In this document: in pieces, positions 15,833 to 25,663 of the stretch
How the letters are laid out: each line of letters begins with the position of its first letter
How positions within the stretch are numbered: the stretch's first letter is position 1
DNA from: Candidatus Poribacteria bacterium
GTDB lineage: Bacteria; Poribacteria; WGA-4E; WGA-3G
Reading direction: 5' to 3'
Length of the DNA stretch: 64,000 bases
Assembly (NCBI GenBank): GCA_958295945.1
Contig: OY282386.1
Span: 3,156,204 to 3,220,203, forward strand
The notes under the pieces: generated by a model
Told to the model about the DNA's origin: nothing
What the model saw: only the letters and a program-made list of their open reading frames with translations
Databases searched by the model: none
Position numbers and translations under genes: made by a program

Positions 15833-16402
15833 CTAAAACTGAAGCAGAATTAATGGTGGTGTTTTTATTTCTTGATAGGTTTGTTCTGTGACATTGTCGG
15901 CAAAGAACGGCTCAAAGAATGTGTCTGCTGTTTCTAAAAATTCAGACAGATTTATGCCCATATAGTTCGCGTTTGCATTTTCACATTCAAGAACAACTTG
16001 GTGCAATTTATTGCGTCCTGCAGTGGAGAGGGTGCGTAATGGTCGCAACATTCGCATGTGGTATTTGATGAGTGATGCAGATATTTGTATTAGTCCCTGT
16101 AGGAAGAGTCGGTATGTATCCTCTGCTTGATGCCACAAACCTTCCCATGCTTCGTGTGCTTCCCACCAATATGAGAAGTTATAGAGATCAACGCCGTATA
16201 AATATGCTTCGTTTTGTTGCCACATTTCAGGTGGAAATGGGTTTTCGTTTTCTTCCTCTTCTATGCCGTAGCTATGTCCGAGTGGATCTCGAATTGGGTG
16301 TGGTGTGATGCCGGGGAGGTGTCGGTAGGGTGGGAATGGTTGTTGGGGACAGTATCTGTTCCAATTTTTGTTGAAGGGTTTGGGTTGTTTGTGTGTGTTC
16401 AT
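15833..16402 (-). CDS. DUF309-family protein
   Basis: The 189-residue protein has the DUF309 core YGVDLYNFSYWWEAHEAWEGLWH...FLQGLIQISASLIKYHMR: a two-helix repeat with conserved WEAHExWE and FLQGLIQ segments. An N-terminal Pro-rich section of about 50 residues precedes it. DUF309 proteins are small helical proteins without an assigned reaction. A GCGCAATgaATTGCGC dyad lies just upstream of the start at about 16417. It is in tandem with ugd (gap of 55 bp), so the two may be transcribed together. Confidence 0.75.
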   Translation of the reverse strand: MNTHKQPKPFNKNWNRYCPQQPFPPYRHLPGITPHPIRDPLGHSYGIEEEENENPFPPEMWQQNEAYLYGVDLYNFSYWWEAHEAWEGLWHQAEDTYRLFLQGLIQISASLIKYHMRMLRPLRTLSTAGRNKLHQVVLECENANANYMGINLSEFLETADTFFEPFFADNVTEQTYQEIKTPPLILLQF

Positions 16403-16457
16403 GTGAATATAAGAGGCGCAATGAATTGCGCGAGTACGAATAGGTTAATGGTATTAT

Positions 16458-17816
16458 TTATCTGCCGATTCCTATGTAATGGAAGCCTGCGGCAGTTGCC
16501 TCTTGTGGTGAGAAAACGTTGCGTCCGTCAATGAGGATTGGCGTTTTCATGTGTTTTGCGAGTTTGCGTAGATCTAGTCTATGATATTGTTCCCATTCAG
16601 TGACAAGGAGAAGCGCGTCTGTATTGTGTGAGAGTTGGTGGACATCTTCAATGTAGTCTACATTGATGTCACTTAGAGCCTGCTTTGCATTTGGTATTGC
16701 AATGGGGTCATGGGCGCGGATGTTTGCACCTTCTGCAACGAGATGACGGATTATGTCAAGTGCGGGTGCTTCCCGGATGTCGTCTGTATTTGGCTTAAAG
16801 GCAAGTCCGAGGATTCCGATAGTTTTGCCGTTAAGTGTTTTTAGCACGGTTTTCAGTTTTTGAACGATGCGTTTCCGTTGTTCAAAATTGACTGTACGTG
16901 CTGCTTCTGTGATTGGCATTTGGTATCCTGCTTGTGCTGCGACACGTAATAGGGCTGCGGTATCTTTTGGATAGCAGCTGCCACCCCACCCGAGACCGGC
17001 ACGGAGGAATCTATGTCCAATACGGGTGTCAAGACCGATACCGCGTGCTACTTCAGTTACATCTGCACCGACTTGTTCACAGAGTCCGGCGATTTCGTTT
17101 ATGAAACTAATTTTAAGTGCCAAGAATGTGTTGGCGGCATATTTAATCATTTCAGCACTGTTCGGGTCTGTTGTCATCATCGATGGGAGGTGGTAAGAGG
17201 GTGGACGCGGCAACGTAGTGGGTGGATCGAATGTCTGCTCCAGAATGGGTTGATAGAGTCTGCGTAATGCATCTAACGCATTATTGTTGTTGGCTCCGAC
17301 AACTATTCTATCGGGATAGAATGCTCCTTGCAATGCTAAACCTTCCTGTAAGAATTCTGGATTTGAAGCGATAGATACATTCCCTTGGATTTTGCGTTCA
17401 GCAAACACATCCTCAACGACTTCTGCGACACGTTTGTTTGTTCCAATTGGGACGGTGGATTTGATGACAAGTGTATAGTGTATGTTCGGAAGACAGACTT
17501 GTGCCACTTCTCTTGCAGCTTGTTCTACGTGTCGTGTATCTGCTTCTCCATCAATTTTAGGTGGTGTGCCGACAGCGATCATGATCAGTTCTGCATCTGG
17601 AACGACTTCAGCAACGGTCGGCGTGAAACGAATTGTATGACCCACTTCGTTAAGAAGCGATTGTATTCCGGGTTCATGGATAGGACTTTTGCCTTCTTGT
17701 AAGAGAGTTAACTTTGTGCTGTCTTTGTCTACAGCAGAAACGGTGTGGTTTAGGTAGGCAAGCACCACGGCGGTTGTTAGTCCTACGTATCCTGTTCCGA
17801 TGATTGTTATTTTCAT
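16458..17816 (-). CDS. ugd: UDP-glucose 6-dehydrogenase
   Basis: Oxidises UDP-glucose to UDP-glucuronate with two NAD+, supplying envelope and capsule sugars. The 452-residue protein begins with the Rossmann motif GTGYVGLTTA, then FTPTVAEVVPDAELIMIAVGTPP. NPEFLQEG, YAANTFLALKISFINEIA and GWGGSCYPKDTAAL (catalytic Cys) lie in the middle. The C-terminal UDP-binding domain has LGLAFKPNTDDIREAPAL. Length and motif order are fully standard. The ATG at 17814-17816 begins the first beta strand. Downstream of it is a DUF309 gene. Confidence 0.96.
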   Translation of the reverse strand: MKITIIGTGYVGLTTAVVLAYLNHTVSAVDKDSTKLTLLQEGKSPIHEPGIQSLLNEVGHTIRFTPTVAEVVPDAELIMIAVGTPPKIDGEADTRHVEQAAREVAQVCLPNIHYTLVIKSTVPIGTNKRVAEVVEDVFAERKIQGNVSIASNPEFLQEGLALQGAFYPDRIVVGANNNNALDALRRLYQPILEQTFDPPTTLPRPPSYHLPSMMTTDPNSAEMIKYAANTFLALKISFINEIAGLCEQVGADVTEVARGIGLDTRIGHRFLRAGLGWGGSCYPKDTAALLRVAAQAGYQMPITEAARTVNFEQRKRIVQKLKTVLKTLNGKTIGILGLAFKPNTDDIREAPALDIIRHLVAEGANIRAHDPIAIPNAKQALSDINVDYIEDVHQLSHNTDALLLVTEWEQYHRLDLRKLAKHMKTPILIDGRNVFSPQEATAAGFHYIGIGR

Positions 17817-18056
17817 ATTTTCCTCAAGCGCGAATTTTTCGGTGATGGTGGAGGTAATCTATATACTGCTTGAAATTGTATATCTGTTTGAGATTGTATG
17901 TCAATATATATCATATAAAGAGTCTTTTTTGAAGTTGCATGTTCTTTTAGGGTGTGTAAAGTTTTTGTCCCTATAATGAACTGAATACAGATCTTGCTTG
18001 GTATTAAGAAAAATGGTATCCTTCTTAAAATACCTTTTTTATCAGAGAGGATACCA

Positions 18057-18146
18057 ATGTTTAGTATATCATTATCAAGTTGTGAAGTCAAAGAAAATCC
18101 GGAAGCAGCACAGAACTTAGTGGACGAGATGAACGATTTATGGTAA
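18057..18146 (+). pseudogene. Possible 5' fragment of the ISKra4-like transposase
   Basis: A 29-codon ORF (MFSISLSSCEVKENPEAAQ...) directly inside the left inverted end. The IS630 insertion begins 8 bp after its stop. GGTATCCT and AGGATACC, inverted around a T-rich loop, flank its upstream region. Assigning it to the transposase rests on its place in the element only. Confidence 0.35.
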
Positions 18147-18153
18147 ATTATTG

Positions 18154-19387
18154 ATGAAGATTAATTTATTAAACGGGTAATTCTAAAAATCTGTTATAGT
18201 GTTTATCAAGGAGGAAAAAATCTATGCCAAGACACACTCTTGACCTCACTGATGAACAAAAAAACACCCTTTGCAAACTGCGAGATAATGGAAACCCAGC
18301 TTATTTGCGCGAGCGTGCTGCTGCAATATTGAAGATCGGCTCAGGTATGTCTCCACATAAAGTCGCAATGAAAAGTCTGTTGAAGAAACGAAAACCCGAT
18401 ACCGTCTATAGCTGGTTGAGCCGGTTTCGCGATCAAGGAATCCCTGGGCTCTTTCACAAATCTGGAAGAGGCAGAAAACCTGCGTTTGCTCCGAAGTCCG
18501 CAGAAGACGCAGAGGAAGAACTTCAAACCATTGTGGGTATGTCACCAGATACCCACAATGGACATCCGACGCGCTGGACACTGCAACAGATCAAGGAATC
18601 AGTGCCGTGGCGGACTAACATCTCTGTGCCGGGAGTGCATGACATTCTCTCACGGCTCGGTATTAGCTACAAGCGTGGTAGAACCTACATCCATAGTCCT
18701 GATGTTGCGTCCAAAGAAAAAATGATATGCGTTGCTCAGGCGTTGGAACAAGCAAAGCAATATCCCGATACCTATGTTGCGTTGGACGAAGACGAGTTTG
18801 CTTTTCACCGACGCCCTACATTAGCAAAAGATTGGACACAACGTGGCACAAAAGAACCGCTTGCCCACCAGGGATTGGGTTCGGATTTGACCTGCTTTGG
18901 GATAGGTGCACTGAACACACACACTGGCGATGTCATTTACCATCAAGTAGAAAGTGCCACCGTGTTAGCAACACATGCGTTGGACACAGCAGTTTGTGAA
19001 CGGTATCCTCATGCTAAACACATTTATATGATACAAGACAATCGTCCTATTCACCTCCATGTGCGTCTCTTGGAAGCACTTTTGCCGCAGAGATCATCGT
19101 TCAATAAGCCACTCCCACCGAGTTGGGAGAAAGGTTCTACGAAAATAGGAAAACTTCCTCAGTTGCCAATAGAGATAGGACAACTACCGACCTATGCGCC
19201 TTGGACGAACCCAATTGAAAAACTTTGGCGATGGGTGCGCCAATCTATTGGACATTTACATCGTCTCACTGATGACTGGGAAACCCTTCAACAACGGGTA
19301 ATTGCGTTTATGGAACAGTTCATAGGTGGTTCACGAAAGCTCTTACGATATGTGGGATTATTACCCGATTAATAAATTAATCTTCAT
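18154..19387 (+). mobile_element. Intact IS630-family insertion sequence
   Basis: The ends ATGAAGATTAATTTATTAA and its complement are inverted repeats of about 28 bp (18154-18181 and 19360-19387) with one internal mismatch. They bracket a single full-length transposase whose stop codon lies inside the right repeat. It is inserted inside an older element, so it is the younger of the two. Confidence 0.85.
18224..19372 (+). CDS. IS630-family transposase
   Basis: The 382-residue protein has an N-terminal helix-turn-helix region (LRERAAAILKIGSGMSPHKVAM...VYSWLSRFRDQGIPGLF), a winged-helix second part (HPTRWTLQQIKE...VHDILSRLGISYKRGR) and a DDE catalytic domain with VALDEDEF, MIQDNRPIH and PIEKLWRWVRQ, giving the D-D-E triad. 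GGAGG lies 10 nt before the ATG. The frame is uninterrupted, so the element may still move. Confidence 0.93.
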   Translation: MPRHTLDLTDEQKNTLCKLRDNGNPAYLRERAAAILKIGSGMSPHKVAMKSLLKKRKPDTVYSWLSRFRDQGIPGLFHKSGRGRKPAFAPKSAEDAEEELQTIVGMSPDTHNGHPTRWTLQQIKESVPWRTNISVPGVHDILSRLGISYKRGRTYIHSPDVASKEKMICVAQALEQAKQYPDTYVALDEDEFAFHRRPTLAKDWTQRGTKEPLAHQGLGSDLTCFGIGALNTHTGDVIYHQVESATVLATHALDTAVCERYPHAKHIYMIQDNRPIHLHVRLLEALLPQRSSFNKPLPPSWEKGSTKIGKLPQLPIEIGQLPTYAPWTNPIEKLWRWVRQSIGHLHRLTDDWETLQQRVIAFMEQFIGGSRKLLRYVGLLPD

Positions 19388-19436
19388 AAATAATTCTACA
19401 CATTGCTAAGGCGAGGTTAGGAAACCTCGCCTACTG

Positions 19437-19760
19437 TTGATAGAAAGTGTAGATATAATTCTATGCCTCACCATAGTTGGAGCTCTTGGCAGTGATTCTT
19501 CTCTGTCGTTTTCTGAAGCAGAACAACATATTTTACAAAAACATGCCAAGCGTCCGCAGTCCAAAACATTTAGAGAAAAAGGGTATCAGATTACCAGTAG
19601 CGTGATTGAGAGTGCCTGCTAACAGGTTGTGGCACAAAGGTGTAGACGCGCATCTATGAGATGGACAGATGAAGGGCTTAATGCTATCCTTCAGTTGAGA
19701 TGTCCGATAAAGAACAAAACTTGGGAAAAGGACTGGTATCCAGACACAATAGCCGCAGGA
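19437..19760 (+). pseudogene. 3' remnant of an ISKra4-like transposase
   Basis: Frame 19437-19622 ends in KTFREKGYQITSSVIESAC and a TAA. The same frame then reads QVVAQRCRRASMRWTDEGLNAILQLR...WEKDWYPDT. ISKra4 transposases have SGxxESACK then QRCKxxGMRW, so the TAA replaces the Lys codon. The N-terminal half is missing, lost before or with the IS630 insertion. A REP-like palindrome at 19410-19436 lies at the junction. Confidence 0.6.
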
Positions 19761-19789
19761 TGTTTTAGTGACAAAAACTTTACACACCC

Positions 19790-20275
19790 AATTGTAAAAT
19801 TGTAAATAATAATTTGACTTAAGTAGTTTGATTGTGTTATAATATACGTCACATACACCGTGTTGAATAAGGAAGAGAATAATGAAAACAAAACATCATA
19901 GGATAATGATTATCCTACAAGCAATCTTTTCATCAAATAGAAACACATTACCCAAAAGTGAGAATTCACATATATTCAATATGAATGTCATTCACATAAA
20001 CGTCATCCCCTTATGCATCGCCTCTCTTTTAACATTTAACAACATTCTATCCTGCATTCGCAAAATGCTGGACAAGTGTCATGCTCAGTCTACCGATTTC
20101 ATACGACAAAAGACGAATAGTGAAAATGTACAAATTAATTTTTTTTTACTTTTTTATAAATTCTATTCCAACCCTTATGAAGACTGCTCTGAAAGCACTT
20201 ATCAAAACTGTACAGATGTACGAAATAATGTCCAATTTCTGTACAGTTTTGATAAGCGAAAATTCCATAAAATTA
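19790..20275 (+). repeat. Copy B of the promoter/small-ORF repeat unit
   Basis: Starts right at the outer edge of the ISKra4-like right end and shares promoter, ORF start and 3' part with copy A at 13255-13690. A perfect 19-bp inverted repeat, CTTATCAAAACTGTACAGA (20198-20216) and its complement (20238-20256), closes the unit. Copy A keeps a degenerate version. Homology passes through an insertion of about 50 bp after codon 25 and a T9 run near 20139-20147. Confidence 0.6.
19814..19843 (+). promoter_or_regulatory. Promoter of repeat copy B
   Basis: TTGACT at 19814-19819, an 18-bp spacer and TATAAT at 19838-19843, about 38 nt before the ORF. It matches copy A in spacing and in the flanking TACGTCACATA. 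Confidence 0.6.
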
Positions 20276-20328
20276 GAAGGAAATCACAGAGAATATATTG
20301 TCAAATGACACACAGAATTCATGAATAA
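19882..20328 (+). CDS. ORF of repeat copy B, function unknown
   Basis: A 148-residue frame with MKTKHHRIMIILQAIF, FNNILSCIRKMLDKCHAQSTDFIRQK and NSENVQ shared with copy A. After the T9 run the frame that matches copy A (RTLMxTALxA) is another one (20081-20308: IPTLMKTALKALIKTVQ). So copy B is probably frameshifted within the homopolymer, and its last third is not the native protein. Family not recognised; a decayed transposase is most likely. Confidence 0.35.
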   Translation: MKTKHHRIMIILQAIFSSNRNTLPKSENSHIFNMNVIHINVIPLCIASLLTFNNILSCIRKMLDKCHAQSTDFIRQKTNSENVQINFFLLFYKFYSNPYEDCSESTYQNCTDVRNNVQFLYSFDKRKFHKIRRKSQRIYCQMTHRIHE

Positions 20329-20401
20329 TTCAGCTACTGTCAATCAAACAGCACAATGAAATCTTAACAATAAAACTTTACACACGCCTTTTATTTTTTA
20401 C

Positions 20402-20430
20402 TTGAGAAATGAGCGGTGATATGCTACACT
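20402..20430 (+). promoter_or_regulatory. Probable promoter of eno
   Basis: TTGAGA at 20402-20407, a 17-bp spacer and TACACT at 20425-20430. This places a start about 40 nt ahead of the eno initiation codon. A moderate consensus match. Confidence 0.45.
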
Positions 20431-20458
20431 GATAGTGAAAGTTTCTTTAATACTATAA

Positions 20459-21781
<1,323 letters not shown>

Positions 21782-21843
21782 GTTTACCCGTTCTATTGGG
21801 ACAGCTTAGTCTGCCCCAAGTAGTCTATGTGTAGGTCACTCTC

Positions 21844-22131
21844 ATGCGTATATTTCGCGTAATTCTATTTCTCATCGCATTGGCATTGCTGGTAATCAGT
21901 GTCATGCAATTCAGGAACGGATACAACGATTGGCAAGAAGCACAATATGTTGAGAAAAAATATCAAGAAAGATTACAGTGGTTTGAGAACAAACGGGATA
22001 ACCTTAAGAAACGCGTTGAAATGCTAAAAACTGATACCTTAACCAAGGAACGTCTTATCAGAAAAAAGTTCGGCTATGTCAAACCTGGCGAGGTGCAATT
22101 CAGAATAATCAAACCTATCCAACCTGATTGA
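21844..22131 (+). CDS. ftsB: Septum formation initiator (FtsB/DivIC family)
   Basis: A 95-residue single-pass membrane protein: short cytoplasmic N-terminus, one membrane helix (about residues 4-22, FRVILFLIALALLVISVMQF), a coiled coil (YVEKKYQERLQWFENKRDNLKKRVEML), then a family-typical LTKERLIRKKFGYVKPGEVQF. FtsB/DivIC forms a complex with FtsL and FtsQ/DivIB at the division septum. Placement after eno is conserved in many bacteria and supports the call. The exact symbol (ftsB or divIC) depends on convention. Confidence 0.85.
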   Translation: MRIFRVILFLIALALLVISVMQFRNGYNDWQEAQYVEKKYQERLQWFENKRDNLKKRVEMLKTDTLTKERLIRKKFGYVKPGEVQFRIIKPIQPD

Positions 22132-22380
22132 TTTCCTGTTGATCTATTGAAATCTTACTTGTTAGAACCTTTGGCAATAGAAGAATTGGACGACATCATT
22201 ACCTTCCTGCCATTAATAGTTTTCAACAAACCGTTGCAATTTTGAATAATATCAGTTATAATTAAAAACAGAATTAAACCATTATAGATACACAACCCAT
22301 CCATACGCTGTCATACAGTTTTAGATACAATTCTAATTAACAAAAAGATACAATACTTCCGTAATAAATAATGGTGGAAT

Positions 22381-23742
22381 ATGAAAACAGAAAAGAAACA
22401 CCGAAACCTATTCCATAAGTTGATTGCAATATGTATACTTCTCCTGCTTTTTGTCACTGTAATCAATGTAATGCGCGCCTTTGATGATGAACATAATAAT
22501 GCCTCTCAGTCATCTACTATTAAGAATATTGTCAAGGATACGAATCCTAAACCTATTACGGTCAAAAGAAAAGAAAAACTAGCGCGCTCTATTCGTCGTA
22601 AGGATATTCTACAGGCAAGAGAATCTCCTGATGGGTTTCGATTAAACCGTTATCTCTGGGCTGGTAATGCAACTGTTTACGTGGCAGAGATGGATCGCGT
22701 TAACGACAACCTTTCATTTGATGTGGAACTTGCAAACGCTCAAATTATAGGACGGGAAACTGTAACTGGAGCAACGAGGCGACTTCGGAAAAAAGGAATC
22801 CTCTCGTTAGCAGGAGTTAATGGGAGTTTCGGAATTCGTGGTGACGGATATGGACGTGGTGGGATGATTTACAACCTTCATATCCAAGACGGTGAACTCG
22901 TTAGCGTTCCGATATTGCTGGATAGGTGGGGATATTCTCCACCTACACCATGGGGAGAAACAAGTTTTGGTGTCACCCCTGATGGGGAATTCTTATTAGA
23001 TGCGGTTAAATTAAATGGGAAAATCCGTATTGACAACTCTACACTCACGATTGATGCAGTTAACCAAGAATGTAATTCTTATAGTCCGGTAGTGCTTTAC
23101 ACATCTCGCTTCGGTAGATCTACACTAACACGCAGATGTTACGAATTCGTCCTCAAGAAATTGACACTTCCTATCACCGGAAAATATAACAGCCAATTTG
23201 TCGTGACAGCGGTTAATCCGCGTGGTAACAGTATAATTCCGACTGACAGTGTTGTTCTCGCAATAGAACCACGTTTGGGTAGCCGTTGGTATAAGAGAAT
23301 TACCAAGGATTCCAAAGGTTCTCTGGAAATTGCACTCACACCTAACAAATGGCAGACAGTTCAAAATGGTATTGGTGGAAACCTAAGGTTATTACGAAAC
23401 GGTGTCGTAGAACCTGAGTTAGCTGAGTTCGCACGTACCAGAGGAGGAAGTGCATATAGACACAGCAATGGGGCGAGTCGGCACCCACGTAGTGCTTTAG
23501 GATTTAACGACGAGAAACTTTTCCTTATTGTTGTGGATGGCAGACGACCTGGACATAGCATGGGAATGACACTTCATGATATGGCAACCTTTTTTAGAGA
23601 CATTGGTGTAAAGCATGCGATTAACTTTGATGGTGGCAGTTCCTCAGCATTGTGGGCTTTGGGAGATATTGTCAACAAACCTGCACATGACTATGAACGT
23701 CCAATTTTCAATGTAGCGTTAATACGCAAAAGTGAAAAATGA
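22381..23742 (+). CDS. Phosphodiester glycosidase family protein (NAGPA/DUF2233)
   Basis: The 453-residue protein has one N-terminal membrane anchor or signal (LIAICILLLLFVTVINVM). The C-terminal half carries the NAGPA pattern: LSLAGVNGSFG...GRGGMIYNLHIQDGELVS, RHPRSALGFNDEKLFLIVVDGRRPGHSMGMTLHDMATFF and AINFDGGSSSALWALG. The family includes the uncovering enzyme that cleaves GlcNAc-1-phosphodiester bonds; bacterial members are linked to exopolysaccharide or cell-wall glycans. It is likely to act outside the cytoplasm. The next gene starts within or just after its last codons. Confidence 0.85.
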   Translation: MKTEKKHRNLFHKLIAICILLLLFVTVINVMRAFDDEHNNASQSSTIKNIVKDTNPKPITVKRKEKLARSIRRKDILQARESPDGFRLNRYLWAGNATVYVAEMDRVNDNLSFDVELANAQIIGRETVTGATRRLRKKGILSLAGVNGSFGIRGDGYGRGGMIYNLHIQDGELVSVPILLDRWGYSPPTPWGETSFGVTPDGEFLLDAVKLNGKIRIDNSTLTIDAVNQECNSYSPVVLYTSRFGRSTLTRRCYEFVLKKLTLPITGKYNSQFVVTAVNPRGNSIIPTDSVVLAIEPRLGSRWYKRITKDSKGSLEIALTPNKWQTVQNGIGGNLRLLRNGVVEPELAEFARTRGGSAYRHSNGASRHPRSALGFNDEKLFLIVVDGRRPGHSMGMTLHDMATFFRDIGVKHAINFDGGSSSALWALGDIVNKPAHDYERPIFNVALIRKSEK

Positions 23743-23746
23743 TCAG

Positions 23747-24157
23747 ATGAAAGTTCGGTATGCCATTTTAACCCTCCTTTTATTCATCGCATGCTCAAAT
23801 AGGAATACACCACAAGCAGTTACTGATGATTTTATCTTCAATTATTACAAACTCGCAAATCAACAGGTAGCACTCCAGTTAACAGCAGGTCTTGCCACAG
23901 AAAAGTTGGAAGCTGAAATAGCACGGCTTCAAGAGGTGCGTACTCAAGATGATCCTATACCTGAAATGCCAAAGATGGAATATAAGCAAATTGGAAAAGA
24001 GACATCAACCGAAATTGAAAATTTAACTCACGTTTTGTTCAACTATCTATTGACAATCAAGAACCAAAGTGGTGAAACAACACATACCCGAAATGTGGTG
24101 ATTACGACTGAGAGTATAGATGGCAAATGGAAAGTTGTCAATTATGATGAGTATTGA
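23747..24157 (+). CDS. Small lipoprotein, function unknown
   Basis: 136 residues with a lipobox (MKVRYAILTLLLFIAC). The body (VTDDFIFNYYKLANQQVALQLTAGLATEKLEAEIARL ... FNYLLTIKNQSGE..TRNVVITTESIDGKWKVVNYDE) looks like a small NTF2-like, DUF4878-type fold ending with the usual GKWKVVNYDE strand. An overlapping GTG at 23732 is an alternative start, but the signal peptide begins at ATG 23747. It is probably translated with the glycosidase gene it abuts. Confidence 0.65.
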   Translation: MKVRYAILTLLLFIACSNRNTPQAVTDDFIFNYYKLANQQVALQLTAGLATEKLEAEIARLQEVRTQDDPIPEMPKMEYKQIGKETSTEIENLTHVLFNYLLTIKNQSGETTHTRNVVITTESIDGKWKVVNYDEY

Positions 24158-24218
24158 GAACTATGTTGGCATAAAGTGTAGAGAATTCTGCAGAAGTCAG
24201 ATGGAGTCTTAATTTTCA

Positions 24219-25328
24219 ATGCAAACAGGTAGAGTCGCAATCTTTACACAATCAGAGGCACCGTTAGAGTTTCGCGAATACCCAATTCCATCCGTAACTT
24301 CTGACGATATTCTCGTTAAAATCCGCATGGCGAATATCTGCGGGTCTGATCTCCATTTCTGGAGGGGACACGGACCTAAAATAAGTAGTGGTATACCACA
24401 GGTGCTTGGTCATGAGATGATTGGCATAATTGAAGCAATGGGAAAAAACGTTAAGGTTGACAGCCTTGGTCAACCACTTGCCGATGGAGATCGGATTGTT
24501 TATTCATACTTCAAACCGTGTCAACGATGTTGGGTGTGTCTCAATGGCAAACCAGGATGTCCAAACCGTTACAGAGACTGGCTCGGTGTTTCCAGCGAAA
24601 AACCACCCCATTTTCATGGTGCTTATGGTGAATATTACTACATGAAAGCAGGACATTGGGTTTTTAAAGTACCTGATGACCTCTCAGATTCACTCGTATC
24701 TCCGATTAATTGTGCTTTATCTGAAGTAATCTATGGACTCAATCAGATCAGCATTACGATTGGAGATACAGTTGTCATCCAAGGTGCAGGTGGACTTGGT
24801 TTATATGCCACAGCAGTTGCAAGGGAAATGGGTGCGGGGAAGATAATCGTGCTTGATAAACTTGCAGCGCGTCTTGCACTTGCACAGGAGTTTGGCGCGG
24901 ATTATACCCTTAACGTTGATAAACTTGATATGAAGGAACGTATTAGTTATGTCCTTGACCAAACAAGTGGTATCGGTGCTGACCTCGTGGCAGAATTTGT
25001 AGGTTCTCCGCGTGTTCTCGCAGAAGGTGTTGAAATGCTAAGATGGGCTGGACGTTATCTATGGATCGGCAATATCAATCTCGGATTTCCCACGGAAATT
25101 GATCCCGGTAACATCGTTAGATGTAGCAAAACAATTCGCGGGGTGATTGTCTATGAACCGTGGGTAATTCCACGTGCTCTTGACTTTCTTAGTCGCACAC
25201 GAGACAAATATCCGTTCCATAAAATCATCTCTGATACGTTCCGGTTTGACGATATTAACAATGCATTTTGCTATGCTGATGAAGGTTCAGCCATCAGAGT
25301 CGGATTGGAATTTGACGAGGTCCATTAA
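24219..25328 (+). CDS. Zinc-binding alcohol dehydrogenase (MDR superfamily)
   Basis: The 369-residue protein has the catalytic zinc site NICGSDLHFWRG and LGHEMIG, a structural zinc set in CQRCWVC...GC, and the Rossmann motif VVIQGAGGLGLYATAVAREMGA for NAD(P). The segment LDKLAARLALAQEFGADYTLN follows. It would oxidise an alcohol or polyol reversibly; the substrate cannot be read from sequence. It stands alone, transcribed with the upstream lipoprotein at most, and is followed 11 bp later by the toxin pseudogene. Confidence 0.9.
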   Translation: MQTGRVAIFTQSEAPLEFREYPIPSVTSDDILVKIRMANICGSDLHFWRGHGPKISSGIPQVLGHEMIGIIEAMGKNVKVDSLGQPLADGDRIVYSYFKPCQRCWVCLNGKPGCPNRYRDWLGVSSEKPPHFHGAYGEYYYMKAGHWVFKVPDDLSDSLVSPINCALSEVIYGLNQISITIGDTVVIQGAGGLGLYATAVAREMGAGKIIVLDKLAARLALAQEFGADYTLNVDKLDMKERISYVLDQTSGIGADLVAEFVGSPRVLAEGVEMLRWAGRYLWIGNINLGFPTEIDPGNIVRCSKTIRGVIVYEPWVIPRALDFLSRTRDKYPFHKIISDTFRFDDINNAFCYADEGSAIRVGLEFDEVH

Positions 25329-25339
25329 TTATTTGTACT

Positions 25340-25660
25340 ATGGAGTTAGAAATATATCAAGACAAAAATGGAAATGAACCTTTCTTAGATTGGTTGTCTT
25401 CTATAAGAGATAAAAGCACAGCTGCAAGAATTCGTAGTCGTCTGAGAAGAATTGAAGAAACTGGCAATTTGGGTGATTTTCGATCAGTTGGAAATGGTGT
25501 ATATGAATTTTGAATACAGCTTGGACCTGGGTACCGAATTTACTTCGGAAGAATAGGAAAGAATACAATTTTACTGATAAGGGGCGGCAATAAAAATTCA
25601 CAGAATCAAGACCTTGTAAAAGCAAAAAGAGAATGGTTAGAACATAATTCAAGGAGTTAA
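25340..25660 (+). pseudogene. RelE/HigB-type toxin with in-frame TGA
   Basis: The 107-codon frame reads MELEIYQDKNGNEPFLDWLSSIRDKSTAARIRSRLRRIEETGNLGDFRSVGNGVYEF-stop-IQLGPGYRIYFGRIGKNTILLIRGGNKNSQNQDLVKAKREW. It matches the phage-derived Gp49-like/HigB toxin family over its whole length. The TGA (25514-25516) stands where these proteins have Arg (GVYELRI), so CGA to TGA is the simple explanation. An mRNA interferase truncated there would lose its catalytic C-terminus. The paired antitoxin starts 3 bp downstream. Confidence 0.75.
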
Positions 25661-25663
25661 ATT

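Larger units (their letters stand above)
17950..19789. mobile_element. Dead ISKra4-like element, split by an IS630
   Basis: Perfect 19-bp inverted ends: GGGTGTGTAAAGTTTTTGT at 17950-17968 and its complement at 19771-19789. Inside, the first part holds a 29-codon ORF at 18057-18146, perhaps the start of a transposase. The last part (about 19540-19760) encodes KTFREKGYQITSSVIESAC-stop-QVVAQRC...MRWTDEGLNAILQLR, the C-terminal pattern of ISKra4 transposases with a TAA in place of Lys. An IS630 element sits between them. A further end-like sequence, AAAACTTTACACACGCC, occurs near 20372. Confidence 0.65.

Noticed and set aside
20081-20308. Second overlapping ORF in repeat copy B as a separate gene
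   Set aside because: It is the frame that continues copy A homology after the T9 run, so it is better explained as one frameshifted gene.
25500-25530. In-frame TGA of the toxin gene as a second selenocysteine codon
   Set aside because: The position corresponds to Arg (CGA) in the family, not to a Cys, and the partner antitoxin is also destroyed. A nonsense mutation is simpler.
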